Assembly (NCBI GenBank): GCA_022483245.1
Contig: JAKVNR010000001.1
Location: 1,116,001-1,180,000, forward strand
Reading direction: 5' to 3'
DNA: 64,000 bases
Origin: Lactobacillus sp.
GTDB lineage: Bacteria; Bacillota; Bacilli; Lactobacillales; Lactobacillaceae
In this document: one piece after another, positions 27,349 through 37,772 of the stretch
Layout of the letters: every line of letters begins with the position of its first letter
Position numbering within the stretch: position 1 is the first letter of the stretch
Notes under the pieces: model-generated
Seen by the model: the letters and a program-made list of their open reading frames with translations, nothing else
What the model was told of the DNA's origin: nothing
Databases searched by the model: none
Translations under genes and position numbers: made by a program

Positions 27349-29298
27349 CTAAACTAACTTGCCTTCAGCCAGCAAAGCTGCTACTTCTGGCTGCACGTGC
27401 TGATATTTGGCAACTGTTTCATCATAATCAACAAAGAAAAGTTTATACCAAACTAGGAAAGTGTAAATAGTCCAAATCTGCCGGCGAGCTGAACCATCAC
27501 CGCGGTAGTTATCATCCAGCAATTTTAAAATCTTGTCTTGTTCAAAAATTTCACTGGCAAAATCAGCCGCGAACAATTGCCGCACTTGCTTGTAAAAGCG
27601 CGGTTCTTGCAGCCACTGTTTGATTGGGGTTGGGAACCCTAATTTCGGCCGCTTTGCCCATTCTTCTGGCAAAACCTGCTCTGATGCCTTCCGCAAAGCG
27701 TACTTGGTATCATGCCGGTTGACTAAATATTTGGTTGGAATTGAATTTGCCAGTTCAGCAATTTTCTTATCTAGGTATGGCACCCGCACTTCTAATGAGT
27801 GTGCCATCGCCATCTTGTCGGCCTTTTGTTCAATGTCGTTCAGCATGAAGTGGTGCAAATCAATGTATTGCATTTGCTTCACATTGTCGGCGCCCTGAAC
27901 TTTCTTAAAGTCGTCTTGGTACAAACCGTTAACCGTCAAATCATTGCGGAAAGCCGGTTGCAAAATGCTGTTAGCATCTTTAGAGGTGAAAATAGTTGGG
28001 TAGTCCAGATCAAAGATAACTGATTGGCCAGTGTAGAATTCACTAGGATCAGCCAAATTAGTATACAGGTGAACTTTTCCCGGGAAATTGCCCATCTTTT
28101 TAATCTTATGAGCTAAGTGGACCCGCGTCTTGTGCGGCAGCTTCTTTAAACCAGCGGTAAAGACCTTGATCGTATCTGAATGCGTGTGCATCCCATAGTT
28201 GACATACCCAGCAAAAAGCTCATCGGCACCTTCACCAGACAGAGCAACTGTGACATGCTTGCGGGCTAGTTTACACAGGTACCACAGCGGAATCACTGAT
28301 GGGTTGGCATCAGGCTCATCCATGTGATACTGCATTTCTGGAAAGTCGCGCATGGCTTCATCGGCGTCAACTTTATCCCCGTAAAAGTTCCAGCCCTTCA
28401 AATCAGCTAAAGCCTTAGCTTTAGAAGCTTCATTATAGGTGGAATCGTCAAAACTGACTGAAAAAACATCGTCTGGGTTGAGCAAACTAGCCAAGTATGA
28501 TGAGTCGATCCCTTCTGACAGGAATGAGCCGACTTTAACATCAGCATTCCGGTACAAATCAACGGTTTCAGCTAAGTCCTCATTAATTCTCTTCAGCGTA
28601 TCTTCAAAGCTCAGACTGTTTTGCACATATTTAGCATCCCAGTATTGATGCAAGTCAAACTGGCCGTCTTTGTATGAGAACCAGTGGCCAGCTGGGAAGC
28701 GATAAACGCCCTTGAAGAATGTTTCTGACAAATCATTATATTGGTTCATCAAATAAGGCTTAACGGCATCAATGTTAAGTTCTGGCTTAAAGTCAGGAAA
28801 AGCCATAAAGCTCTTGAGTTCGCTGCCGATCAGCAAATGACCGTTGCGGTCGCTGTAATACATTGGTTTAATGCCAAAGAAATCGCGCGCCCCATACAAA
28901 GTCTTGTTGTTGTCATCCCAAATTAGGAAGGCAAACATACCGCGCACCCGCTTGAGCAGACCATCCATGCCCCATTCTTCGTAGCCGTGCAAGAGCACTT
29001 CCGTATCAGCCTTGGTTGAAAATTCGTGCCCTGCTGCCTGCAATTCTTTTCTTAACGGTTTAAAGTTATAAATTTCACCGTTAAAAATGATGGCACGAGT
29101 TTTGTCTTCGTTGTAAATTGGCTGGCTGCCACCGCGCAAGTCGATGATTGATAACCGGCGAAAGCCCAGCGCCACTTGATCATTGACGTATGAGCCGCCA
29201 GAATTCGGCCCCCGGTGCTTAATCGTAGCCATCATTTTGCCAATCACGGCTTGTTTGTCATTAATTTCTGGGTCGTAAAATGCGACAATTCCACACAT
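27349..29298 (-). CDS. asnB: Asparagine synthase (glutamine-hydrolysing) family
   Basis: MCGIVAFYDPEIN, SEGIDSSYLASLL, ALSGEGADELFAGY. Confidence 0.92.
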   Translation of the reverse strand: MCGIVAFYDPEINDKQAVIGKMMATIKHRGPNSGGSYVNDQVALGFRRLSIIDLRGGSQPIYNEDKTRAIIFNGEIYNFKPLRKELQAAGHEFSTKADTEVLLHGYEEWGMDGLLKRVRGMFAFLIWDDNNKTLYGARDFFGIKPMYYSDRNGHLLIGSELKSFMAFPDFKPELNIDAVKPYLMNQYNDLSETFFKGVYRFPAGHWFSYKDGQFDLHQYWDAKYVQNSLSFEDTLKRINEDLAETVDLYRNADVKVGSFLSEGIDSSYLASLLNPDDVFSVSFDDSTYNEASKAKALADLKGWNFYGDKVDADEAMRDFPEMQYHMDEPDANPSVIPLWYLCKLARKHVTVALSGEGADELFAGYVNYGMHTHSDTIKVFTAGLKKLPHKTRVHLAHKIKKMGNFPGKVHLYTNLADPSEFYTGQSVIFDLDYPTIFTSKDANSILQPAFRNDLTVNGLYQDDFKKVQGADNVKQMQYIDLHHFMLNDIEQKADKMAMAHSLEVRVPYLDKKIAELANSIPTKYLVNRHDTKYALRKASEQVLPEEWAKRPKLGFPTPIKQWLQEPRFYKQVRQLFAADFASEIFEQDKILKLLDDNYRGDGSARRQIWTIYTFLVWYKLFFVDYDETVAKYQHVQPEVAALLAEGKLV

Positions 29299-29361
29299 GT
29301 ATTATATTCACCTCAAAATAGGTTTTTAAAAGATTACTGCTACATTATAAGCACAGGGCCC

Positions 29362-30756
29362 TTAAATCGCAAAGAGCCGGTAGCGCGATGCGGCGCCATA
29401 GCCAAAGACTTGAATCATATGCCGCTTCAAATCTACATTGACCACGTAACCCGCAAATTCGCTGACATGGTCAATTTTGCGATCCCATTGCTTGTTATAA
29501 GCCGTAGTCAAAGCATGCGCCGGCCCCATTAAAGCTGAGCAGTTGAACAAAATATACTGAATGCCATTAATCCGGTATTGGTCTTCGATATGACGGTGAC
29601 CGCAAAAGTAGGCAATCACCCGCGCATGTTTAACTTTGGTAAAGTCAAATTCGTTATGCAGAGCAAATTCAGCCGGTTGTTTCGCAGCAGACAAGTGGCC
29701 TTTTTCGCGCTGATTAAACGCAACTAGCAACTCGTGCAGTGACCGGCCATTATACTTGATTGCGCCATGTCCTTTCCGGTTAATCGGATTGCCGTGGCTC
29801 ATAAAAATCAGCCGTTTGCCTGACGAATGCTCTAAAATCTCGATAATTTCTTCAAATTGATCTTCGCGCAAGCCCAGCGTTAATTTGGCATCGTAGGTTT
29901 TTTTGCCATTTTCATCGCGCTGGTCAGGAATATCAGAGGTATTGACGAAAACTAACCGCAAATCACCTTGATCAAAGTAACCAGTCCCGTGCTGGCGAGA
30001 AACATAATGAATCGCTGGCTGCTGGTAAAAAGTCGGCCACATGATATGTTCGAATTCATCGGGCGGGAAACTCGCTTGCAGATCATGATGTTCATCAAAC
30101 TTATCATTTTCATCATGGTTGCCTTTGATAATGGCAAATGGCACCTTGTCTGACTTAAAAGCGTCGCGCAGCTTGATTAATTCACGCTCGCCAACTAAAC
30201 CGGCATCTGACCCGTCCATCCAGTCGCCTAAATGAGCTTTAAAATCTAACACGCCGGTATTTTCTAAATAACCGAATTCTTTGACATGAATCAGGCCATT
30301 ATAGCCATAAAAATCAACCGCGTCGGCTTCTTTATAGTGAGTATCAGTCAAAATCCCAATATTGACGGAATTTTCACCGCGGCGCACATGGCGCTTAACC
30401 GTTTCCGCAAAATTGTCTAAATACTCGTGCACAGTATAGCGCTCACCAGTTTTTACATTCTGAAAAGCACGGAACCGGCCCAAGCGCTTATCAAAATTGC
30501 GCGTATAGGTTGGAGCCAAATCATCAGTTGTTTGCGGGCTTAGGGCTTGGTGAAGTACGCCTGCTTTATCTTGGTACACCGTTAAAGTGTAGCGCTTGCC
30601 GCCTGGGGTATGCTCATCGGCGCCAACTTGGTATTCGCCAACCGTTAAATATTTCTGCATAGCGTCAAAAGGACGAGCCGAATTAGCCAATTCAGTCGCC
30701 CTTTTTCTGCCAATCAAATTATCGAATAATCCTCTAGTCTTGCTGAAGAACCTCAT
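29362..30756 (-). CDS. Metallophosphoesterase
   Basis: GILTDTHYKEADAVD...HLGDWMDG...IKGNHDEND...CGHRHIED. Confidence 0.88.
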   Translation of the reverse strand: MRFFSKTRGLFDNLIGRKRATELANSARPFDAMQKYLTVGEYQVGADEHTPGGKRYTLTVYQDKAGVLHQALSPQTTDDLAPTYTRNFDKRLGRFRAFQNVKTGERYTVHEYLDNFAETVKRHVRRGENSVNIGILTDTHYKEADAVDFYGYNGLIHVKEFGYLENTGVLDFKAHLGDWMDGSDAGLVGERELIKLRDAFKSDKVPFAIIKGNHDENDKFDEHHDLQASFPPDEFEHIMWPTFYQQPAIHYVSRQHGTGYFDQGDLRLVFVNTSDIPDQRDENGKKTYDAKLTLGLREDQFEEIIEILEHSSGKRLIFMSHGNPINRKGHGAIKYNGRSLHELLVAFNQREKGHLSAAKQPAEFALHNEFDFTKVKHARVIAYFCGHRHIEDQYRINGIQYILFNCSALMGPAHALTTAYNKQWDRKIDHVSEFAGYVVNVDLKRHMIQVFGYGAASRYRLFAI

Positions 30757-32041
30757 AGATCAAATCCTCTTTTGGTGCAGGTTGACCACTAATCTGATAT
30801 GAATTCAAAACATCTTGTGCAATTTCTTCATCGTAGTCCTGGTTTGAGTAAACTGTAACCAGCGATTCGCCAGCCTTAACTTGGTCGCCTAAGTGCTTGT
30901 GGATAATCAAACCAACACCTGGGTCCACCTTGTCAGACTTCTTCAATCGGCCGCCGCCTAAGTAAACGCTAACCATTCCGATTTCATTAGTATTAATCTC
31001 AGTTACATAACCATCAGCTGGTGCTTTAACGTCGTATTGGTGCTTAGCAAGTGGCAGCAAGCTTGGATCGTCAACAACCTTTTCATTGCCGCCTTGTGCC
31101 TTGATCATTTCGCGCAGCTTAGCTAAAGCAGAACCATCTTTAATATGTGCTTCCAGCATTGCCCGGGCTTCATCTAAGTCCTTAGCAATTTCTGCCAAGA
31201 CCAGCATGTGACTACCCAAGTTCAAGGTCAATTCAGTGGTATCCTTTGGACCTTCGCCCTTCAAGATATCAATTGATTCTTTGATTTCCAAGGAGTTGCC
31301 GACAGTGTTGCCCAGTGGTTGGTTCATGTTGGTCAAAACAGCAACACATTTGGTTCCGTGCTGCTTGCCGATCGCCAATAAGGTCTTAGCTAATTTTTCA
31401 GCATGGGCCTTATCCTTCATGAAGGCACCATTACCGCATTTAACGTCAAAGACTAAAGCATCAGTCCCTGAAGCCAGCTTCTTAGACATAATTGATGAGG
31501 CAATCAGCGGAATTGCTTCAACGGTACCAGTCGTGTCCCGCAGGGCGTAAATTTTCTTATCAGCTGGGGCAACGTTAGTTGAAGCTGAAACAATTGCGGT
31601 ACCAACTTCTTTAACTTGGTCTTTGAATTGTTCTTCGGTCTCATCAACTGAAAAGCCTGGAATTGATTCCAACTTGTCCAAAGTACCACCAGTGTGGCCT
31701 AAACCACGACCAGAAATCATTGGGTTCTTTGCGCCACAACTAGCAACTAACGGAGCCAGCGGAATTGAAATCTTATCGCCAACACCACCAGTTGAGTGCT
31801 TGTCAACCTTGATTCCCTTAATGTCAGACAAATCAAGCTCATCACCGGACTTCAGCATTGCTTGCGCCATGTCAAAAGTTTCCCGGTCGTTCATCCCGTT
31901 CAGCAAAATAGCCATCGTCAAGGCACTCATCTGATAATCAGGAATTGAACCATCAGTGTAGCCATTTACGAAATACTTGATTTCGTCAGTAGTCAATTCG
32001 TGGTGGTCACGCTTCTTAATAATAATATCGATCATTCTCAT
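30734..32041 (-). CDS. pdp: Pyrimidine-nucleoside phosphorylase
   Basis: DKHSTGGVGDKISIPLAPLVASCG. Confidence 0.93.
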   Translation of the reverse strand: MRMIDIIIKKRDHHELTTDEIKYFVNGYTDGSIPDYQMSALTMAILLNGMNDRETFDMAQAMLKSGDELDLSDIKGIKVDKHSTGGVGDKISIPLAPLVASCGAKNPMISGRGLGHTGGTLDKLESIPGFSVDETEEQFKDQVKEVGTAIVSASTNVAPADKKIYALRDTTGTVEAIPLIASSIMSKKLASGTDALVFDVKCGNGAFMKDKAHAEKLAKTLLAIGKQHGTKCVAVLTNMNQPLGNTVGNSLEIKESIDILKGEGPKDTTELTLNLGSHMLVLAEIAKDLDEARAMLEAHIKDGSALAKLREMIKAQGGNEKVVDDPSLLPLAKHQYDVKAPADGYVTEINTNEIGMVSVYLGGGRLKKSDKVDPGVGLIIHKHLGDQVKAGESLVTVYSNQDYDEEIAQDVLNSYQISGQPAPKEDLIYEVLQQD

Positions 32042-32062
32042 AATAGTATCCCTCTCAATGCT

Positions 32063-32557
32063 TTAGGCTTGGATTGGCTGATGAACTAAGCTGTATGCTG
32101 CCAGTCCCAATGACAGGACAGCGTCCTTGGTCAATACTTTGGTCAAATCATCAGGGTCAATGGAGTAAACTGCCCCAATTACTTTCAGGCTGTATAGCAA
32201 AACGTGAAAATCAGTTTCCCGGCTGTACAAGCCATCTTCAAATGGATTTTCATGATTATAGGTCAAATGAATCTTGCCTTGATCGACAAAGCCATCGACG
32301 TGATTCGTCAAAATACGGTCTTGCAAGTCCTTCAATGGATCATGCAAGTTCAGCAAGTTCAACTGATGGTTGGACTCGCCGCTGTAATAAGCATCTTGAC
32401 TTTGGTCAAAATAGGTTGTGATCGAGTGATCCAAAATCCCTAAACCATCCAAAGCTGCATAAACACGTTTTTCATCCAATGTTTGCTGACCGGCAATGAT
32501 TTGTTCTTGCGAAACTGCCAAATCATCAGCCAAGGTCGTAATCGTAAGCTTATCCAT
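32063..32557 (-). CDS. Hypothetical protein (start MDKLTITTLADD)
   Basis: ORF downstream of USP gene; ATG after ggaggc RBS. Confidence 0.65.
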   Translation of the reverse strand: MDKLTITTLADDLAVSQEQIIAGQQTLDEKRVYAALDGLGILDHSITTYFDQSQDAYYSGESNHQLNLLNLHDPLKDLQDRILTNHVDGFVDQGKIHLTYNHENPFEDGLYSRETDFHVLLYSLKVIGAVYSIDPDDLTKVLTKDAVLSLGLAAYSLVHQPIQA

Positions 32558-32647
32558 AATGCCTCCTTTGTGTACTTGCTTATTATAGCAGATTGCCATG
32601 CAAAAAAAGCCTAGCGATGGCTAGGCAAATTAAATATTTCCGCTTAA

Positions 32648-33151
32648 TTAACGGCGGCGTTTTTTCTTTTGTGCTAATGGCTTGTTATGCAAGTCGGTCC
32701 GAACGACCAAAACGTCTGCTAAAGCGTGCTGGTTGACGAATTCTGTGACTGAACCCATTAAAATTCTTTCAACGGCTGATAAGCCAGTCGCACCCATAAT
32801 GATCAGGTTGTTGTGGTGGTCCTTAATAAAGTCATAGGAAATAATCATCTTTGGGCTGCCATAACGAATGTGGTAGTCGACATCATCAAAACCAAACTTA
32901 TCGTGAGCCCACTTTTGCAAACTCTTTAGGTATTCTTCCGCATCTTGCGTCATCTGATAAATTGCATCGCCTGAAATCAGAGCATCTTTATTTTCGCCCA
33001 TAAACTGGCGAGTATCGATGACATTGAGCACGTCTAAATGACCGTGGTTTTCAATGGCTGCTTGGACGCCTTTATCAAAGGCGCGTTCAGCTAAATCAGA
33101 ACCATCAACTGGTACTAAAATTTTGTCATAAGTTTCAGTCAATTTCCCCAT
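32648..33151 (-). CDS. Universal stress protein
   Basis: ILVPVDGSDLAERAFDKG...LIIMGATGLSAVERILMGSVTEFV. Confidence 0.92.
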   Translation of the reverse strand: MGKLTETYDKILVPVDGSDLAERAFDKGVQAAIENHGHLDVLNVIDTRQFMGENKDALISGDAIYQMTQDAEEYLKSLQKWAHDKFGFDDVDYHIRYGSPKMIISYDFIKDHHNNLIIMGATGLSAVERILMGSVTEFVNQHALADVLVVRTDLHNKPLAQKKKRRR

Positions 33152-33288
33152 CTCCTTGTGCGCTAATTAATTAACTTTATTCTAGCATAAACAAAGCTAA
33201 TTTATGGGCAAGAATCCGAATTGCGCACCCAGGCAAATATGATAAACTTAACTGCGTAAGACTAGTTTTAAAAGGATATTGATCATTT

Positions 33289-34092
33289 ATGGAAGAATTA
33301 AAGAAAGACCGCTTATTGGCAGTCGTTCACGGAAACAACTTCCGCGAATTGGGCGGCTACCAAACTAACAGCGGCAAAACCATCAAATACCACAAATTAC
33401 TGCGGACTGGCCACTTTGCCAACTTAGACCAAAAAGATTTGGACTATTTGACAAATTATGGCTTAAAGTACGATGTCGATTTTCGGACTAAAAAAGAAAT
33501 TACCGACACCCCAGATAAAGTCCCAGCTGGTTGCAAGTACGAATGGACGCCAGTTTTCTCAGAAGACTTAACCAACTCTTCAAAGGGCATCGATGATTTG
33601 GAAACCGTTGCGCAAAACGACGCACACTGGGGCTACAACCACATGTTGTTTGCCTACGAAGACATGATCGTGTCTGACTCGGCCAAAAAAGCTTACCGGC
33701 ACTTCTTCGATTTGCTGCTAGCTAATGACCAACCAGGCGAATCATTGGCCTTTCACTGTACTGCCGGCAAGGATCGGACTGGCTACGCTGGTTTATTAAT
33801 TCTGCACGTTTTAGGCGTCCCAGAAGATACGATTATCGCCGACTACCTGCTGACTAACGAAACCATTGCTGATTTTGTCCAAGGCATGCTAGATGACGCT
33901 AAAAAAGCTGGCAATAATGATAATGTGCTGCAAGCAATCACTGATATTCAGACTGTGCACAAGTCTTACTTAACGCACGCCATTGATGTCTTAAACGACA
34001 AGTTTGGCGGCATTGATGCTTACCTGCACAACGAATTGCATTTAACGCCAGCTGAAGAAGAAAAACTGCGTGAAATTTACTTAGAAGACTAG
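33289..34092 (+). CDS. Tyrosine-protein phosphatase
   Basis: NFRELGGYQT, FHCTAGKDRTG signature. Confidence 0.92.
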   Translation: MEELKKDRLLAVVHGNNFRELGGYQTNSGKTIKYHKLLRTGHFANLDQKDLDYLTNYGLKYDVDFRTKKEITDTPDKVPAGCKYEWTPVFSEDLTNSSKGIDDLETVAQNDAHWGYNHMLFAYEDMIVSDSAKKAYRHFFDLLLANDQPGESLAFHCTAGKDRTGYAGLLILHVLGVPEDTIIADYLLTNETIADFVQGMLDDAKKAGNNDNVLQAITDIQTVHKSYLTHAIDVLNDKFGGIDAYLHNELHLTPAEEEKLREIYLED

Positions 34093-34136
34093 TTTGACTA
34101 GCCACATAAAAAAGACTGACTCAGGTCAGTCTTTTT

Positions 34137-34592
34137 TTATAACTGTTTAGCTAAAGCCGTTGTTTCAGCCGCATCAGGATGCTCTAAATAATTGCGCAGC
34201 TGCGGACCGGGCGTTTTGACCAGCCAATCAAGCAGGCGCGATAGGGTTTCGGCCTGCCGGGCTGGTGATGAATCAAGCAAGAGCAGAATCAGCTCTACGC
34301 GAATCTGTTTGGCCGGGGCCAGCATATTGGCAAAAAAGAGCGGCTGAGCGGGACGGATAACTACCAGCACTGGTTCTTTGACGGCTGGGTCAATTAAGTG
34401 CGGCAAAGCTAAATTCGGAATTTTTTTACCAAGCGGCTTAGTTGCTACGCCAGTTGGCAAGTTATCCTCACGCTCCAGCAGGGCGGCAGTTAGGTCACGA
34501 GTGACGATATCTGCTGCCTGCAGCTGTTGAAAAACATTTTTAAACAAAGTTGGCAGTTGTGTCTGAGTGCTATCAATAGCAATTACTCTCAC
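34137..34592 (-). CDS. PTS EIIA-2 (fructose/galactitol type) domain protein, GTG start
   Basis: EREDNLPTGVATKPLGKKIPNLALPH; RBS ggaggg upstream of GTG at 34592. Confidence 0.7.
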   Translation of the reverse strand: MRVIAIDSTQTQLPTLFKNVFQQLQAADIVTRDLTAALLEREDNLPTGVATKPLGKKIPNLALPHLIDPAVKEPVLVVIRPAQPLFFANMLAPAKQIRVELILLLLDSSPARQAETLSRLLDWLVKTPGPQLRNYLEHPDAAETTALAKQL

Positions 34593-34683
34593 AATTTTCC
34601 CTCCATGCTGGCAATTTGCATCCATCATAGCATGTTTCACTGGATTTTCGTTATAATAATAGCAGAAGTTTTTTCGGATAGAG

Positions 34684-37600
34684 ATGAAAGACATGAGTCA
34701 AGCAATCCAAGCAAACAATCAACATCAATTAGGCGATCTGACCCAGGTCAGTCAAACGGAACATTATTTCCAATTAGAGTTCTCAACTGGCGAAACTGGG
34801 CGGCTTTATTTGTTAAGCCCGCAAATCATTCGCTTAGTAATTGATCCTAACGGACAATTTGAACCTGTTGAACCGCAGCTTACTGTCCCTCTGGATCAAT
34901 TTGATGATCGCTTTTTTGAGCAAGCCAAACTGCTGTTAACTGACGAAGCCGCAATCATTAAAAGCGGCCGGCTCAATTTACGAATTCAGCGCAACCCTGC
35001 CCTGTTTAGTATTTTTGACGAGGGGCTTCACCGCAACCGGCTAAGCCAAATTAGTCCGCTGGAATTAACTAGCGAGAGCACCAGCGAATTTTTGCAGCAG
35101 AGCAAGAATGAATTCTACTACGGCGGCGGGATACAAAATGGGCGCTTCAGTCACAAAGGTACAACTATTGATATTAAAAATACCAATTTAACTGGCGATG
35201 GCGCTGTAGCTGCACCAATGTCTTTCTTCTGGTCGAATGCCGGCTATGGCGAATTACGCAACACTTGGCAGCCTGGACGCTATGATTTTGGCGCGAATGA
35301 AAATAAAGCGGTCATTCTGACTCATGAAGATAATATTTTCGATGCCTTTTATTTATTAGGCGACACCCCGCAAGCTATTTTGGCAGCCTACTACCAGGTC
35401 ACCGGCCGGCCAGTGCTCATGCCTGACTTTGCGTTAGGCTTGGGGCAAATGAGCAACCTGACCGATTTTTACTGGCAGCAAACCAATCCGCAAGAACGAG
35501 CAGCCCGCAGATTTAGCGATGGCAACTACTACTTGCCAAGCGAGCAGCCAACTGAGCAAGCTGCCTCTTTGACTAGCGATGACCCATTTTCTGCCAAGCA
35601 GTTAATCAGTGACTACCAGGAAAATCATTTACCACTCGGCTGGCTTGTACCAGACTTTTTAAGCAATAAAGCAGCTGAGCCTGAAGAAACAGCTGATTTA
35701 AATAAATTTGCCCAAGAACGCGATGTTCACTTACTCTTAAGCGGGCAAAATCGGCAAGGCACTAGCGGCCTGGTTTTGCCACAAGCAGATGCTCGGCCTG
35801 GTTCTGCCCGTCTATTTTTAGCCTTAGGACAAAGCCGGCAAGCTCTACTCGACCAGCAGCGGCCATTTTTGCTCAGCGAAAATGGTTGGGCCGGCACGCA
35901 ATCCTTAGCGGCTAACTTTGAACTAGGTGCTGGTGGTGATTGGTCATATATTCGCACCAATATCGCTAGCATGCTGGGGCTGAGCTTATCAGGTCAGCCA
36001 AATACCGGTTTTGCCATCGACGGCGCATATGGCGGCAGCAATGTACAAGTTGCTTTGCGCGACTTAGAATGGAAAGTCTTTACCCCGCTCTGCTTCTTTG
36101 CTGATGGTCAAAGCCAAGTTGCTAAAACTGCCTTAGCTTTTAATAAAAAGACAATGCGTATCATGGGGGCTTACTTGAAACTGCGCCAGCACTTAAGCCA
36201 GCACCTCTATTCGCTGCTTTTGCAGGCCCAGACTGGCCAGCCAATGCTGCGCGCCCTGTTTTTAGACTTCCCGCACGAACGGGTTAATTATACTGACCGC
36301 TTTGCCCACGAATTTATGGTCGGCAGCGACTTATTAGTTGCACCGATTATGTCTGGCCGAGAAAATCAGCAAGGGCAATCGGTGAAAAGCAACGTGTACT
36401 TGCCAGATCACCGGGCTGTTTGGACAGATTTAGCCACTGGTCAGCATTATGCCGGCGGTCACGTTTACAACAACCTCATTTTCGACAGTTGGCACTTGCC
36501 AGTCTTCGTACGCGGCGGCAGCATTTTAACCACAAATCAGCAAGAATTCTTATGCTACCCTGGTAATGGCGAGCGGACTTTCTGCCGTGATGATGGCCAC
36601 ACAACTGCTTATCAAGCTGGAGCACAAACCAAGCAAGTCCTGAGCAGTCACTTAGAAACTGGCAATTTGCAATTAACTTTGAATAAAGTCACTGGCGACT
36701 ATGCTGGTTTTGACCATAACCAAAGCCCGCGGCTAAATATTTTAATGGATCATCGTCCAGGCAAAGTTTCATTGCGGGCTAATAATGAACAGCTTTCTTT
36801 ACCGATTTTCTCCGACCCAGACGCCTTTGCTAATGCCAAAACTGGCTGCTTCTTTAACGAAGACTTCTGCCCTGTGCCTGAATTTCAACACTGGTGCGTC
36901 CCAGCTCAGCCGGCTTTGCAAATCAAACTGCCGCAAAGTGATTTAACCCAAACTAAGTTTGAATTAACGATTGCCAATGTTGAATTTGGTGCACAAATTC
37001 AGCACCACGCGATTACCGATTCGGCTTTGCGTCCACCACAAAAAGTAACGATTGCTGAGGATAAAACGACTGCTCACAGTTTGACCTTAAATTGGACTGC
37101 TCAGCAAGGTGCTAAAATTCAGCTAGAAGTTAATGGTCTGCTCTACACCAACTTGCCTGACGCTTACTTCACTCTGCACGAATTACAGCCAAAGACAACT
37201 TATCAAATGCGGATTCGGACTTGGCGCGGAATGAAGGTGTCTCCATGGTCAGAATACTTCAGCGCCATGACTAAACCTGACCAGCTGGACTACGCAATTG
37301 CTAATATTCAAACAGAGGCCAGCATTCAGGCTGCACCGCAACATCCGTTAGATTATTTAACAGACTTGCTGAAGGCTAGCGACTGGCTGACAGCTGAGCC
37401 GGCTGACCCAGAGCATGAACGCTATGTCGACTTAACTTTTACTTTTGATCAGGCATATCGCTTGAGCAGGATGGTATACGTACCGCGCAGTATTGATCGG
37501 CGCGGCCACCTGCTGCGAGTACAAATCGCCTGGAGCAAAGATGGAGAACACTTTAACGACTACAGCGAGCCGTACAACTGGCCAAACGATGCTAAAAACA

Positions 37601-37716
37601 AAGTAATTGGCCTGCGCGATGTGGTAGCTAAAGTCGTAAAATTGCGAGTTTTAGCTTCGCAAGATAATTTAGCTTCAGCTCGAGAAATTTTCTTCTTTAA
37701 GAGTAAAGAGCAATAA
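34684..37716 (+). CDS. GH31-like glycoside hydrolase with C-terminal Fn3 / F5-8C-like domains
   Basis: ENGWAGTQS...GGDWSYIRTNIASMLGLSLSGQPNTGF; LRALFLDFPHE..VGSDLLVAPI. Confidence 0.8.
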   Translation: MKDMSQAIQANNQHQLGDLTQVSQTEHYFQLEFSTGETGRLYLLSPQIIRLVIDPNGQFEPVEPQLTVPLDQFDDRFFEQAKLLLTDEAAIIKSGRLNLRIQRNPALFSIFDEGLHRNRLSQISPLELTSESTSEFLQQSKNEFYYGGGIQNGRFSHKGTTIDIKNTNLTGDGAVAAPMSFFWSNAGYGELRNTWQPGRYDFGANENKAVILTHEDNIFDAFYLLGDTPQAILAAYYQVTGRPVLMPDFALGLGQMSNLTDFYWQQTNPQERAARRFSDGNYYLPSEQPTEQAASLTSDDPFSAKQLISDYQENHLPLGWLVPDFLSNKAAEPEETADLNKFAQERDVHLLLSGQNRQGTSGLVLPQADARPGSARLFLALGQSRQALLDQQRPFLLSENGWAGTQSLAANFELGAGGDWSYIRTNIASMLGLSLSGQPNTGFAIDGAYGGSNVQVALRDLEWKVFTPLCFFADGQSQVAKTALAFNKKTMRIMGAYLKLRQHLSQHLYSLLLQAQTGQPMLRALFLDFPHERVNYTDRFAHEFMVGSDLLVAPIMSGRENQQGQSVKSNVYLPDHRAVWTDLATGQHYAGGHVYNNLIFDSWHLPVFVRGGSILTTNQQEFLCYPGNGERTFCRDDGHTTAYQAGAQTKQVLSSHLETGNLQLTLNKVTGDYAGFDHNQSPRLNILMDHRPGKVSLRANNEQLSLPIFSDPDAFANAKTGCFFNEDFCPVPEFQHWCVPAQPALQIKLPQSDLTQTKFELTIANVEFGAQIQHHAITDSALRPPQKVTIAEDKTTAHSLTLNWTAQQGAKIQLEVNGLLYTNLPDAYFTLHELQPKTTYQMRIRTWRGMKVSPWSEYFSAMTKPDQLDYAIANIQTEASIQAAPQHPLDYLTDLLKASDWLTAEPADPEHERYVDLTFTFDQAYRLSRMVYVPRSIDRRGHLLRVQIAWSKDGEHFNDYSEPYNWPNDAKNKVIGLRDVVAKVVKLRVLASQDNLASAREIFFFKSKEQ

Positions 37717-37772
37717 TAAAATTTATTCCAAATTAAAAACCATCTTAGTTGTTCCTAAGATGGTTTTTTAGT

